Positions 23,615 through 36,300 of a DNA stretch of 64,000 nt are shown piece by piece. The stretch's first letter is position 1, and every line of letters begins with the position of its first letter. A program made the position numbers and the translations under genes. Below the pieces are notes generated by a model that did no database searches, was not told the DNA's origin, and saw nothing but the letters and a program-made list of their open reading frames with translations. Source of the DNA: Nymphaea colorata (lineage: Eukaryota; Streptophyta; Magnoliopsida; Nymphaeales; Nymphaeaceae); NCBI RefSeq assembly GCF_008831285.2, contig NC_045145.1:13266802-13330801 (forward strand), read 5' to 3'.

Positions 23615-26560
23615 GCAATGGTGCGATGGCTAAATTCTTGTTATTGTGGCGGGAATGACTTGGTTATTATGGGAGCATCTAGTTCTTTGGATAGGCAGAT
23701 GTCTGCAGGTTCGATGTTAGGAGCATCTTAGTGCTCTCCAGTCGTTTGCTTATTTACATGTTAGTGCCTCTCGGTTGTTTTTTTGGGAAATCACAACGGC
23801 ATAGAAAAAGGTGGCGGAGATGCATGGGGCTAAAATGTTTATTGGAAGACTCAAAATTACAATTTAACAACTCAAAAAATAAAATAGATGAGGCTGAGGA
23901 CTCACCTATCCTTCAGCCAAAAAACAAGAAAGGCAAGGCATGATCCAACCAATCCAAATCCCTGCCCTTCAACAGGACAACAGAAAAAAAAAAATACATG
24001 CTACCCCATGAGAAATTCATCAGGTGCATTAATCCAAACATATTTACAGAATACAGATCAATGTAGACAATATATTAAAACTTGCTCTTGCCGCAGCCCA
24101 TGATACTTCGGCAGCATGCGTACCCTATCCACCCCTTCTTCAAATATCACACCCATTCCTAGAAACAAATATCACATCCAGACTCCTGGATGGTATGCTA
24201 CAAGGCCTTAAGCTAGCAAAAATTTACTATTTTGTTATAGAAAATGAACATAAAAAGTACGTCTAGCTTTCAATTCGAACGCATGGTTAAGTTGTATTGC
24301 ATAATTTTCTAACAATAGTGAAACAAGATTTGTCTTACTAATTTTGATATTAACAAAATTTAGTTCGGTTGAATACAGTTGGAAGAAAATTACGTATATT
24401 ATTCAGTATAGTGAAATAAGTTTATGCAAGTTAATCAGCATGAAATTTGTTTATACGAAGGGCATTGCAGTTATTTTCTCTTATCAAGCTGACGTAAGTC
24501 AGTGACAACTAAATGTTTAGAGAGAGTTGATTTTAAGCAACAGTGCAAACTTAAGATGTGTTTTTTAGTAGATAATAAAAAATGACACATTTTTGTTGAT
24601 TGCATAATATTGAAGGGGCATTTGTATGACACCTCAAAACCAAATTTTTGAAAGTCCTTTCACAACGCCATTTTGTGTGTTTGGATGACACCAAAAGAGG
24701 GTGTTGCTAAAGCTCATTTTTAGCAAAGACTAGTTTTCAGAAGGAAAAGAATAACGTGACATCTCCAGTTATTTACAAAAAAGAAAGTTCATATTATTTA
24801 AACATAATAGCCAGTTTTTATAACTGATTAAGAAACGATTTTTAAAGAATCATCCATGATTTTCCTAGGGGCCTTTGATGATTTTGGATTTGAAATCCAT
24901 TAATTGATATCGTTTTGACGGTGGATTTAAGATTGGGAGGATCCGATGTTAAATTCAAATCCGAGGCTATTAAACGGCCCTTGGTGTTTTTAAAGTAACC
25001 TAGTAACGATGTTATCATCAGTAATAAAATGATGACCGGAGACTCCTCCTGCATCAAACTCCACCGAACAACATTGCAAAGAAGCCATAAGCATAGGCTA
25101 CTGAAAAATCTTAGTTCAAATATCATAAAGACGAGCTAGATAAGAATGCTCTTTCTGCTTGAAAAAGAACATTAGTTCACCACCGAACCTTCCATTAGAA
25201 TTAGCAAAATCCTTGCATAGCATAATATGGATTCCAAAAAAAATCAAAGGTAACAGCAGTGAACTAATTCCCAAGTTCAATGGGACAAATCTACAAGAAA
25301 GTTTACACTTCATGTACTTTATAAAAAAATGGTCTTTAATGACGCTTATGACTGTAATAGCAGAAAGGGCCTCACTTAATATTTTAAACTAACATTAGCA
25401 AGGCCGTTGCAGAAGGCCACGGCCGTACCTAGAGCAAACAAGGAATGAAAATGGTTGCTTTTAGCTCTAGCTCCAAAACGGCATCTGCTTTTAGCTCAAC
25501 ATCTGAATCCTTTTGGCAGATGAACAGGGATGCACCAATTCTTATGCCATGACGCTACCAACTCCAACCACAAAATTGAACGTTATGGCCACAAAAGGCC
25601 TGCAGAGTTGCTTCTGCTGATCTCTAGCTCTAAAAGCAGACGCTTCAATCTTTGATGCACGTCAGGTTCAGTGTTTAAGCTTCAACACCCTAGACAAAGT
25701 CTGTCGCCAACTTCTAGCAAAGCCAATCCGAGAAAACCCAAATATCCTCCGATCGATGAGAGAAAAGGCCTATTTCAATGAGAGAACAACAGGAATCAGA
25801 TCCCATGAGTAGAATGCCAAGAAAATTTTAAAATATAATCGAATCACATAAGAACGAAGTAAAAGAGATCAGAAGAGGGATGAAAATCCTTACCAATGGA
25901 GCGGAACACCAGCAGGGAGAGGAAGGTGATAGAAGTCGACACAAGCAGACTGCGGTAACGGTCGACATCCATACCGGCGACTTTGTCACCGATATCGCCT
26001 TGTACTTGTGAGACGTCCTATATGTCGGTAAATCCGATTTAATCAATACATCCAACAGAACAACCTTTGAAAAATGGATTTAAAAGAAAATTTGAATTTT
26101 CGATTAAGAAATGACATTCGATGGATTCATATTTAAATAAGTATCCAGATTATATTCAGCTTTAGATTTAGTTTTATAAGAATATCTTATATTTAATATC
26201 CATTTTTTGTTGTTAACATATTGTAATGTAGCCCTAAGGGGTTTAATGTAACTGCTCACATCTAGGTGGCAATCCTGTGGGCAGGTTCATTCAGGTAGGT
26301 GCTAAGCTCATGGACTACACAATAATATTGTAAGTGTGCCACGGGTTCGGTAGGAGGAAGGAGAGGGCAGGTCATTGGGGCTATCATTAGTTTAATAAAT
26401 TTAATAAGAGACGGCATACTTTTTCCTTATTGAGCTTAATCAAAATTTTCAAATTCACTCATTGTACAACCTATGTTTGCAGTTCATAACATAAGCTTAA
26501 TGGAGTTTGATTTCTTTTCCATGTACACTGGAATCAAATCAAGCAATGAAGGAAGCCTAG
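23612..26560. other. Intergenic DNA with MITE-like pieces
   Basis: No gene is recognised. At 24862-24995 an inverted repeat is visible: aggggcctttgatg...ggatttgaa on the left and ttcaaatccgaggctattaaacggccct on the right. It is a MITE-like element of about 130 bp with imperfect ends. 24610-24740 has 'gtttggatgacacc'-type words also typical of MITEs. 25840-26040 contains a short minus-strand open frame (75 codons) without recognisable homology. Confidence 0.4.
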
Positions 26561-26935
26561 TAGGGCTGTACATGAACCAAGTTGACCTTGAGTTCGGTTA
26601 GCTCGAACTTCACTTGACTAAAAAAACACTCGAGTTTGAGTTCGGCTCAAGCTCAACTCGCTTAACTTGTTTAATTAGTTTCTATTACCATGTCTCGTTT
26701 CTTTTTTAACTCATCAACTTGTTTAACTAATTGAATTATGATAAACCAATTTTACATAGTTGAGCCAAGTCGAGCCAAGCCAAATTTAAAGGATTTGAGT
26801 TCATAGAACTTGAACTCGACAACATTTCAAGTATAAATTTAAACACAAACTCGACTCATTTCGGGCTCAAATCGAGTTTTTTTCTTCAAACGAGTTGAAG
26901 TTGAATCCAAATTGGCTCGACCATTGTGGGCCCTA
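26561..26935. mobile_element. hAT-type MITE candidate just upstream of SYF2
   Basis: Begins tagggctgtacatgaac and ends gggcccta, short imperfect inverted ends. The interior is rich in gagttcggctcaagctcaac and gagccaagccaa words, a composition I know from non-autonomous plant hAT elements whose ends are TAGGGCTG/CAGCCCTA. A clear 8-bp target duplication was not found. It ends about 430 bp before the SYF2 start codon and may lie in its promoter. Confidence 0.45.
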
Positions 26936-27361
26936 AGCCGTCGATGGTCTTAACGGCCTTACCTAAGGCACTTAAAACTGAGCCCCATTCTCTCAGCGGC
27001 GTCTCGCTCCAAGTTCCTATTCTGTGCTTGATCTTGAGAAGACGGTGGTGCTCGGGTTTCTTTCTTCGTTGGCCTTCCGGTCCAAAAACAAAAGCTGAAG
27101 GCTCGACGGCTCGGCCCTAGGTCGGTTTCAGCGTTCAAATCCGCATGCCTGGCGGCTCATCCAGTGCCTTGTGAGTTGTAACGGATAAACCTCTTTCCCC
27201 ACGAGCCACTCTCTTCCCCGTCTTTTTCCCCCTTCCCGTTGAATCTAACAAAAGTGGGGTTGTGGCTGAGAGACGGGGAAGCAAAAGGGAGGCGGGCAAA
27301 ACCAGAGGCGCACTCGGCAGGTTCAAGGGAATCGTAGGGGTGGTCGTCAGGGGACACGGTG

Positions 27362-30300
27362 ATGGCGGGAACGGAGGAAGGGCGACGAAGCGTGCACCCA
27401 GACTGCAGGAACGCTTCCAATCCCTACCACGAGTGCGTCGATTTCTGCTTCAGACTAATCGCCGAAGCTAAACGTCGCAAGGAGATGGAGAAAATAGGTT
27501 TTCCCTTTTCTCATGCCTCCGTCCCCTCTCTTTCTTTGTTTACCTGCTTCTTTGTTCAAGGTTTGAGTTTCCTCCTGTTTTCTTCTTTTTCTTCTTCCTT
27601 TCTGATATCGTTATGCTAATGATCCAAACCACCGTCACGGGAGGGCTTTGTTCCACTTTGAAGAGTCTTTGTCTGTTCTTTCCCTTTTTTCCCCGTTCCT
27701 TGTAATCGTGATTATTATGCCATTACTATTATGTTTCTTAATATTGCCCCTCTCTCTTTGAAATTCCTTGGAGTATTCGTAAACAAGCATAGAGTTTTTT
27801 TGATCGGAACAACGGAGATAAATTCTGATTGGGAGCTTGATCGTCTTTCTTGTTGGTTGGCAGAATCATCATGATGCTGATTTTGACGACCATTATCTTT
27901 TGTTCCGCTTTGGACTATAGTCTGTTTCTCTGTTTCATGAGTGTTGACTGTTGTTTAGTTACAAGCCATGCTTCTGATGCACATTTACGCTACGTGACTG
28001 GGCCAAAGTGAGAGTCTTGTACTCTTACAGGCTGTACTAATAAAAACTTCTGTTCAAAGTACCTTAGTTTGACCTGTTTTTCAGATTTCAGCAGTTCCGC
28101 CACCAGCTTCTTGGATTTTATTTTAGTAGGCCGTACTATTCCCACAGGTACACCTTTAGCTTTTTTCTTGATCTTAGGGCCTTGAATACGAGTCGACTGT
28201 ACGATACCTTTGAATTGATCTTTTTCTGTTCGTTTTTTAAGAGGTTTGTCTTCTGTAGAAGTTGAAACCAATCTCATAGATTAGTTCATCTTGAATTCTG
28301 ATGCGCCAAGCCAGTGGACGTTTCATATTCCTTTTATTATGTTGCAATGTTTATACTCTATACATAGACGACCTGCTTTAATTCATTATCTGTTGCTTCC
28401 TGGGTTCCTTGTTTTGCCGACCAAGTCACCGATGCTAAAGTTATGTCTTGCTTTATGTTCATATAAGGAAGGGGGGAATCCGTTAATAATAAACTATGTG
28501 ATCATATGGTAAAGGCATTTCACAAATTTGTTGCTGATCTTTTGGAGATGATACATATATGGATTTTATTGTGGCCGACAAATTTACATCCGTTTTTGTG
28601 ACTGTTTTGGCTAGTAATAATTGCAAGGGGGACATAAATTGTTCCTAAGGAAACATATTCTTTAGTTGACATTCACTTTCATGGGGTGTTTTGATGTCCT
28701 ATGAGTTATTTAGTCCATTTTCTCCGTAGAAGCGTGTATTCAGTTCTGTAGGAGAACCAAAACAGATGAAAATGTTATCTCAGTCTGACTTAGAAAGTTA
28801 GAATTGTAGACAATGGGCTTAGTTGTTAAACTAGCGACTGTTTCATCATATTAGTTGCCTACTTGGGCTAGGTGGCGGTCATCTGACTAGCTTCTGCCTC
28901 CAGGTCTGCTGGGTCCATTTGAGGGGCTAGTTGGTTGGCTTGGCTGACTAGATTATAGCTAATTGTTCACTCACTTGGTCTCTTCTTTATTTATATATTA
29001 TGTATTCTGTGTATTCTATATTTTGTATTTTTATATACTTTGCATCCTGTATATTCTTTCCATATTTGCAAAATGTGAATCTTTTGGTACTTTAGAACAT
29101 GATTCTCCAACTTCATATATATTCTAGGCAGTGGCAGAGCCAGGATTTTGACTGAGGGGCACTTAAGTCACCAGCCCGGGTGTGTTGTGGGCACCGCATG
29201 TGGCCGGATCTCGTCCAGCTTCATCCCAATGTAATTTTGTCCACACCAGCCCACATATATCTCCGTTACTGATTTTAGGTTTATGTGCCTCCTTGTTCAT
29301 TTTATTTTAGTCAATCAATTTGGATCAACTCAAACGGACCAGTCTTTTAGGGTCTTGGCTGACCTGAGTCCGACTTTCAATTTTGATAACTAAGAAAATG
29401 TGTATGCATCGATGTGCCAAAGTTGTTCTGAAATTGTTGGTCATTGGTTGGCACCTAACACATTTCAGAGACAGTCAATGCATGTTTAATATGTGGTCAT
29501 TATACTCTAGATGAAAATTTTCTTGATATGAACTATTTGAACGTTGAGGTAGTCCAGTCTTTTCCAATATCTTTGTTCTTTAGCTTTCTTTAAGGGGCCG
29601 TTTGATGGCCTGGAAATATATTTCTGGAAATATATTTCTGAAAATATAGGAAATGGAAAAATGGAATGAGAAAAATCTTTCCAATTCCAATTTTGGTGTG
29701 TGTGTGATGACTCAGAAATATATTTCCAATTCTATATTTCTGAGTTTGATGGTACAGAAATATATTTCCAGATTTCCAGAAAATTAATTCTTAGTTTGAT
29801 GATAAGGAAACATTTGTCCAGATTTACAAAAATTAGATAAATAACCACACCAAATACATAAATAACCCTCCATTGCGAGTCTTTTTCCTGCAAGAACACA
29901 AATATCTGCAGTAAAGTTTGAAGAACATATCAACGCATCAAGCTCTCCAGCTTTACAACATAAAGAAGGATAACATCAAAAGCAAATAAGTAGCATGATC
30001 CACGTCCAACATTGTGTGAATATACAAAGTCGCTTCTTGTAAACCTGAAAAAAATATGGACTTGTGATAAACAGTAATTACAGAACAAAATCAGCCCTGA
30101 TATGCAACCCAGTGGAAAAAGGAAGGCTACAGGGCTATCCTATTAAGTCGAAGAAACCAAAGCAGTACACCTCCCTCAGTATCATATCGCGTATTCAATA
30201 GTATCTCAAATACATTCAATGGAAATATGTTAATCTTGAAGGCAGTGGCTGAAGAATACGAGGGGAGCGACTGGAGTATTTGACAGAGTACTTGCAATGG

Positions 30301-33300
30301 CGCTGTTGTTGATCATTGAAGCATTTAAATGGGAAGGAAAAAATGTCAACTTCCTCAGGATTTACAAACCCACATATATAACTCTGCTCAGAGCCTTAAC
30401 TTCCTCAGGATTTACAAACCCACAAATCTTGTTGGTCATGCTTATGCTAGACCATGGGTTCAGGGCCATAACTGCCCAATTCATGCATGTGAGCTTTCTT
30501 CGCATCGTCTGTGGAAAAGAACATGCTTTAATCAGTTCCAAATCCTTTCGGAAAAAGAACAAGAGTTAAAAAGTTCCAACATATTCATAATAAATATTCA
30601 CACCATAAACTGGACAATACTATCATCCACTCAAAAATGTTAAAAACTAGCATAAGCATGAGCTTCATATGGATAGTCAGCAAAGTTCAGCCAACAATTA
30701 TCCAATTTAAGGAAACATAAAACAGATATTTGCTCAATGGGTGCTATTGTAGTTGCAGATGTAGTCAGTTTTGAATAATGGCAAAATCATGGACCTTTTA
30801 TTATTACTAAAACCACCTATTCTCGAACATAGCCAGCCCAAACTTGAAGTCTTTCTTTTTGTGTGAAAGAACTCAGTATTCAGTTGGGTGTCTTCTCAGC
30901 CGATTCTACCCATTTGTCAGCTAAACGACGGTTGGATCTTGCTGCAGCTAGAAGCAGTAATATCAGCCATTTTGCAGCCACTTTGACCTGACAGGAAAAG
31001 GAGGAGACGATGGTTCCTATATTAACCAGTCATGCTTCAAACATATGCTGTATGTTTGAGTTATCTTAAATGCATGCTGGGATGCAATCAAACCTGTAGC
31101 AAGTAGAGGTTTTGGTTACTTGAATGTGAACAGTGCAGGTGCAATTTTTACCTTTATGAGGAAATCTGATTTATTGTTTTTGGTTACTACTAGTGCAAAG
31201 TAAAAAAGACAGTTTCTGCAGCATTTCTGCCTGAAGCAGAAAGCCAAGAAACGACAACTACCCAACTAGTGACAAAAGCATAATGGAAGATCTAAGAAAA
31301 CCCCTGACAGGCATCGAAGGGGTTATAACAAGGTATTCAAGAGATCATGAAAGAAACAGAACTCAGAACCAAGTGAAAAGATTGATGCCTAACAAAATGA
31401 AAAAGAAGTTTGACTGCATCATCTTATAGAAACAGGAATTGCAAAAAGAAATGATCATAAAATTAGAAGAGATACATGTACATGAAAAACAAAAACATTC
31501 ATAAATAGCCGTTACCTGACTAGACAGAAGGGTGGCAGCCCCATAGCAGCATAAATCTCAGAGTATGATTACCACAAGATAGCTACTGCTGATCCAGTAC
31601 TCTGTATCTCCTATATGAATCAATCAGACGTGGGTTATATCCCTTCTGAAGCATTTCATCCATCCATACCTCAGCGTCCCTAAGCCTGCCATATCTCCGA
31701 AAACCATTTTTTAGTATGTCGTGCGTCCACATGTTGGGAGGATGTTCGCTTTCCCTCATTCTGTTTACCCAATTACAGGCATCGTCAACCTTTCCGTCTC
31801 TACAAAGAGCACGCAGCAACATGTTGTACGTGATGGTTGTTGACAGGGAAAAGCTGTTCAATTAACTCTCCCAAATTTTCCGAAAGTATTGGTAACCCCT
31901 CCCTACCATCCCCAGTAGCAAATGCACTAAATGCTCGACGGGACCCAGCGGCAGGAAGGGGGGAACGATCTTGGGGAGCGTGGCAGGTGATGTATGGAGA
32001 TAGAACGGGGGAGGGAGAGAGGAAGGAGGAAGGCTTCCGGCCAGTAGGGGTAGGAAGACGAGGAGGAATCCATGGCGGAGAGAGAAGGAGGAGGAGCTGC
32101 TCCGCCTGGTTGAGCGGAGCAATACCAACATGCTTTGACGCGGAGGGTCATGGGCGGAATGGAGAAAAGGGTGCCAGAGGAAGCGAGATTGAAAGAGAGA
32201 GAGCGAGAAAAAAAGAGAGAACAACCGGAAAGAGATAAACAGAGAGAAATGGATGTACCTTTCACCGGCGGCCGGCGATACATGCCCGACGCACCGAGAG
32301 TGGAAGAGAAGCCGTGGGAGAAATGAACCTCCTGCTTCACGGTGCGTGAGGACGCAGAGTATGCGTTGCGTGAGGACGAAGACGAAGAGGGCTGCGTGAG
32401 GACGAAGACGAAGAGGACTGCGGCTGCGAGAGGCGACTGAGGGAAGAGGCGATATGCGCGACCGTGCCCTAACGGTCCGTAAAAAATTTCCGGAAAATTA
32501 TTTCCGTCTCTCCAGGTGGAGATTTTTTTCCGGAATCGACTTCAACGGTCGATTATTTTTTTCCGCGTTTGTTACGCAGGAAAAATTTTGAAATTTTGAA
32601 TTTTTTTTCGGGGTGAACAGTATTTTTCCAGGCCATCAAACGGCCCCTAACTAATAACTTGTTATATTGTATTGCTTGCAATTTTACAATTGTACATGTG
32701 AATTGTGTTATTTGATATTTCTTGATCTGATATTTTTCATTGTTCTTCCTTGTTTGGCAAACAACAATTATGGCACTGACCGGTATTTTATTGTTAATGA
32801 GATACTTGTTGGCTTGTCTTCCTATTTCCTGTGTGCTTGTACATGCATCTATGCGTGCATGCATCGGCACCCCTATGGGTACACCTGCGAAAATGTGATT
32901 CATTTAATTCTTCTATTGTTTTTAGTTTTGATCCCATTGACTCTTGTGGCATAAATTCCTGCAGAGAATGAAGAAAGTTGCAAGATTGACATCCCTGGCA
33001 CTGATAGATCTACTGAAAATTATATCGAGCCAGCTCTTAGGCATTTTGGAGATCCTTCTGGATCAGCTGATGACCACGCAGATGACAATGGTGATGCTGG
33101 TGATGATGATGCTTCTCAGGGTGCAGGAGTAGATCCTTCAACCCTCACCGGGAGGCAGAAAAAATTGTTTGAGTTGAGGCTTAAGATGGTGAATTCCCAA
33201 ATTATTAAAAGAACAGGAAATAGTTTGTTAGTATTGTCATTCTGAGGTCATTCTGGTAGCCTCCTTTGATTGGGTTGTTTAAGTCTGAGTATGATTATAT

Positions 33301-36300
33301 TTGCAGAACGAGGCAAGGAAGGCCAATCAAATTGACATAGTAGCAGAAAAGAAGAGGCTTGAAGCACCACCTGAGTCAAGGGGCATTTCCAAACAAAAGT
33401 GGCTAGAGGAAAGGAAGAAAAAAATCGGAAAACTTCTGGATGCCAACAATCTAGATATTTCAAGTTCTTATATGCTGGATACACAAGAGATGGCAGAGAA
33501 AAAATATAAGAAATGGGAAAAGGAACCTGCCCCCTTTGGTTGGGATGGTAATGCTTTCAATTCTTTGACCATCTTGTCTTACCAGTAAATGCCTACGGGA
33601 TTAAGAGGAATGTTATTGTTTCGGTTATGAGAAACCATCTATCTGTTGACCTCTGTTCATTTTTTCATCTTATGCATGCATATTTTCTCTAAAGTGTATA
33701 TCTGTTATCTTATGAAGTTATTCAATAATTAAAATTCTGAGGTTTTGATTCTTCTGGTCAAGTCACTTGGTGACTCTACTAAGCAATTTGCACAGAGTTA
33801 GTTCTATCAGAATTCAAATAACTTGGTACATTTCCTGTCTTTGTCTCTCTCATTCTTTGTTCTAGAAAGTTTTTGGATCACATTTTGATTATCAATGTCG
33901 CTTTAACTGGACAGTTATCCATGTCTATATATAGATATATATATATAGAGTGAACTGTGACTTTGATTTTAAGTGACATCTTGGGACATCAAATGGGGGC
34001 CATCCATCCTTTTGATCGGATGGCCCTCATTTGATTTTCTTTTTACTTCTTTTATTTTTATTTTTATTGCCCTTTTTTGTGCTCTGCATGAGAAGGAAAA
34101 ATCCTTCCCTCCTCCCCCATTCTCTTCCCCACCGCCGATGGGGCTCAGGCCACCGGCACCGCCTGATGGCCTTCTGGCAGTGCCGGCTGCGGGCTTTGGG
34201 CTACCATCAAGCTCCTTCTCCGTCCTCCCAAACATGGTCGGGAGGATGGGTCAAGGAAACATGGAGGGCCGTTGGTGGTGCATGGGAGGGGAAGGGAGCA
34301 GCCGTCCGACGGCAAGGGATGGAAACCCCTTCCCTCCATCCTCCACACGTTTGTTCGTTTGAATGTGGGGAGTATGGGGGAGGAGTTTCCTTGCCCCACT
34401 GCTGGACGGTGGCCCCCCTCCCCTCCTAGGCACTGCCTGACGGTTGAACATGGGGAGGATGAGGGAAGGGGGTTTCCTTCCCCCAATGCCTGACAGCGGC
34501 CACCCTCCCCTCACTAGACACCGCCGATGTACCTCCCTATTTCCTTCCCCCATCTTCCTGACCATGTTTGGGAGGATGGAGAAAGTGCCCGACAGTGCGC
34601 CATAACCCATGGCTGGCACTGATGGAAGGCCGTCGGGTGGTGCCGGTAAGAGATAACCAAAAATATAAAAAAGAAGTCAAATGAGGGCCATCCGATCAAA
34701 ATGATGGATGGCTTTCGTTTGATGTCTGAAGATGTCATTCAAAATCAGAGTCACGGTTCAGTGACTCGTATATATATATGTGTGTGTGTGTGACTGGTTT
34801 TTTAGGTCATGTCCTCTTAGGATCTACCAAGGTAGGATGGCTGTGGAATGGAAAAAAGGATAAGAAAAGGAAGAGAAAAAAATAAGTGAGAGAGTGAAAG
34901 AGGAAGGGAGGGGGGTGATAAAATGAGTACCAAAATGGGACTAGTTTTGCCATTCCTATATATATAATAAAGAAAAGAGAGATGGCCCTCACTGCCACCT
35001 CCTTTCCTAACTTCCATCACGGATTGTAGTTGAGGCATAATTGTGTATGCTTTGTGCAGTGACAGACTAATATGCACTCCTGCCAGTCGTTTGCCGACCG
35101 GCAGTAGGGGCCTTGTGCTCCCAAAGGGCTGTGCTATTGGTGGTCTCAGTGCAATTTCTATTGAAAGGTGGGTTGGACCCTTTGCAGGCAGACTAACATT
35201 CACTAGTTAATGCTTTTAATCATATCAATCAAGTCTTGTTTTTTTCCCCGAGAAATATCAATCAGGTTCTTTGAAATACATTGCAATAATTTCCACTGTT
35301 AATGAATTTGCTTATGCAAGAATAATAGATACTGAATATTTGACATGGATCTCTGTAAAACTTGAACCATATTGAGATGGCTCATATTTCATGGCCATAG
35401 TGGTCTTTCGCTGATGAATTTGTTGGCCTCAAATATGACCAGCTTGGTTGGACTGCCATAGCAGAACAGTTTTCTTATCCATTTCTTGCCCCCAAGATGA
35501 GAGGGCAATTTACTGTACTTGGTCTCTCCTAAACAAACATAAATTATGTCACTTCTTGAAGGGGTGGTTATACGCTTGGGGAAGTTTTGTTTCACATAAT
35601 ATCATGCTAGAGGACATCTTAGACTTTGTTGTGAGGTCACGTTAATGCTTGGAAAGTTGGTTGGAAACAAACATGCCTTTTTTATAATCTCTTGGTTATG
35701 TAAGAGATTCATGTTGGTTGTTTCTTTCTGGGGAGCAGTTACAATAGTTTTTAGGAGTCAATGTCATTTCTTTTGGAAGCTGATATAAATATTCATTTTA
35801 ATGGTCGTGGCTTAGGTGTTAAGAATCTTAAGATGGGTTAGGTACTACCATATATGGGTTGGTTTTTCTCCTTGTACCCCTTCTATTTCCATCATCGTTT
35901 TTCCCTCCAGGATCTGTTTCTCCCCCATACTCCATGATTGGTTGTCACGATTTTGGTTTTCTTGGAACACTTAATGGTAAATGTTTTGTACCAAGATGAT
36001 TCTTACACAGCTATTGATGTTACTTCTCTTTTGCCCGTTTCTCTTTACTTGTTTTTCTTGAACAGTTTTCAACCAGAAAACACTCTATGATGCTTACAAG
36101 AAGCGTACAAAGAACATAGAAGTTGACATGGATCAGTACAAAAATTTGAGAGAATCGGATCCAGAATTCTACCGCAGTGCTTCTAGTCTCCAATATGGGA
36201 AGGTATTTCATACACATTTCTGTAGCTTGGCTGGCTGAGAATCTTGCAGAATTTGTCTCATTTCAGTTCTGGATCATGCAGATACCAAAAGTCTCGGAGG

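Noticed and set aside
29128-29180. cagtggcagagccaggattttgactgaggggc, resembling hAT-type termini
   Set aside because: A matching opposite end and target duplication were not found nearby, so no element can be delimited.
31837-32340. Long overlapping open frames on both strands next to the PPR piece
   Set aside because: GC-rich, low-complexity Ser/Pro or Arg/Glu-rich readings in several frames at once; kept only as part of the capturing element.
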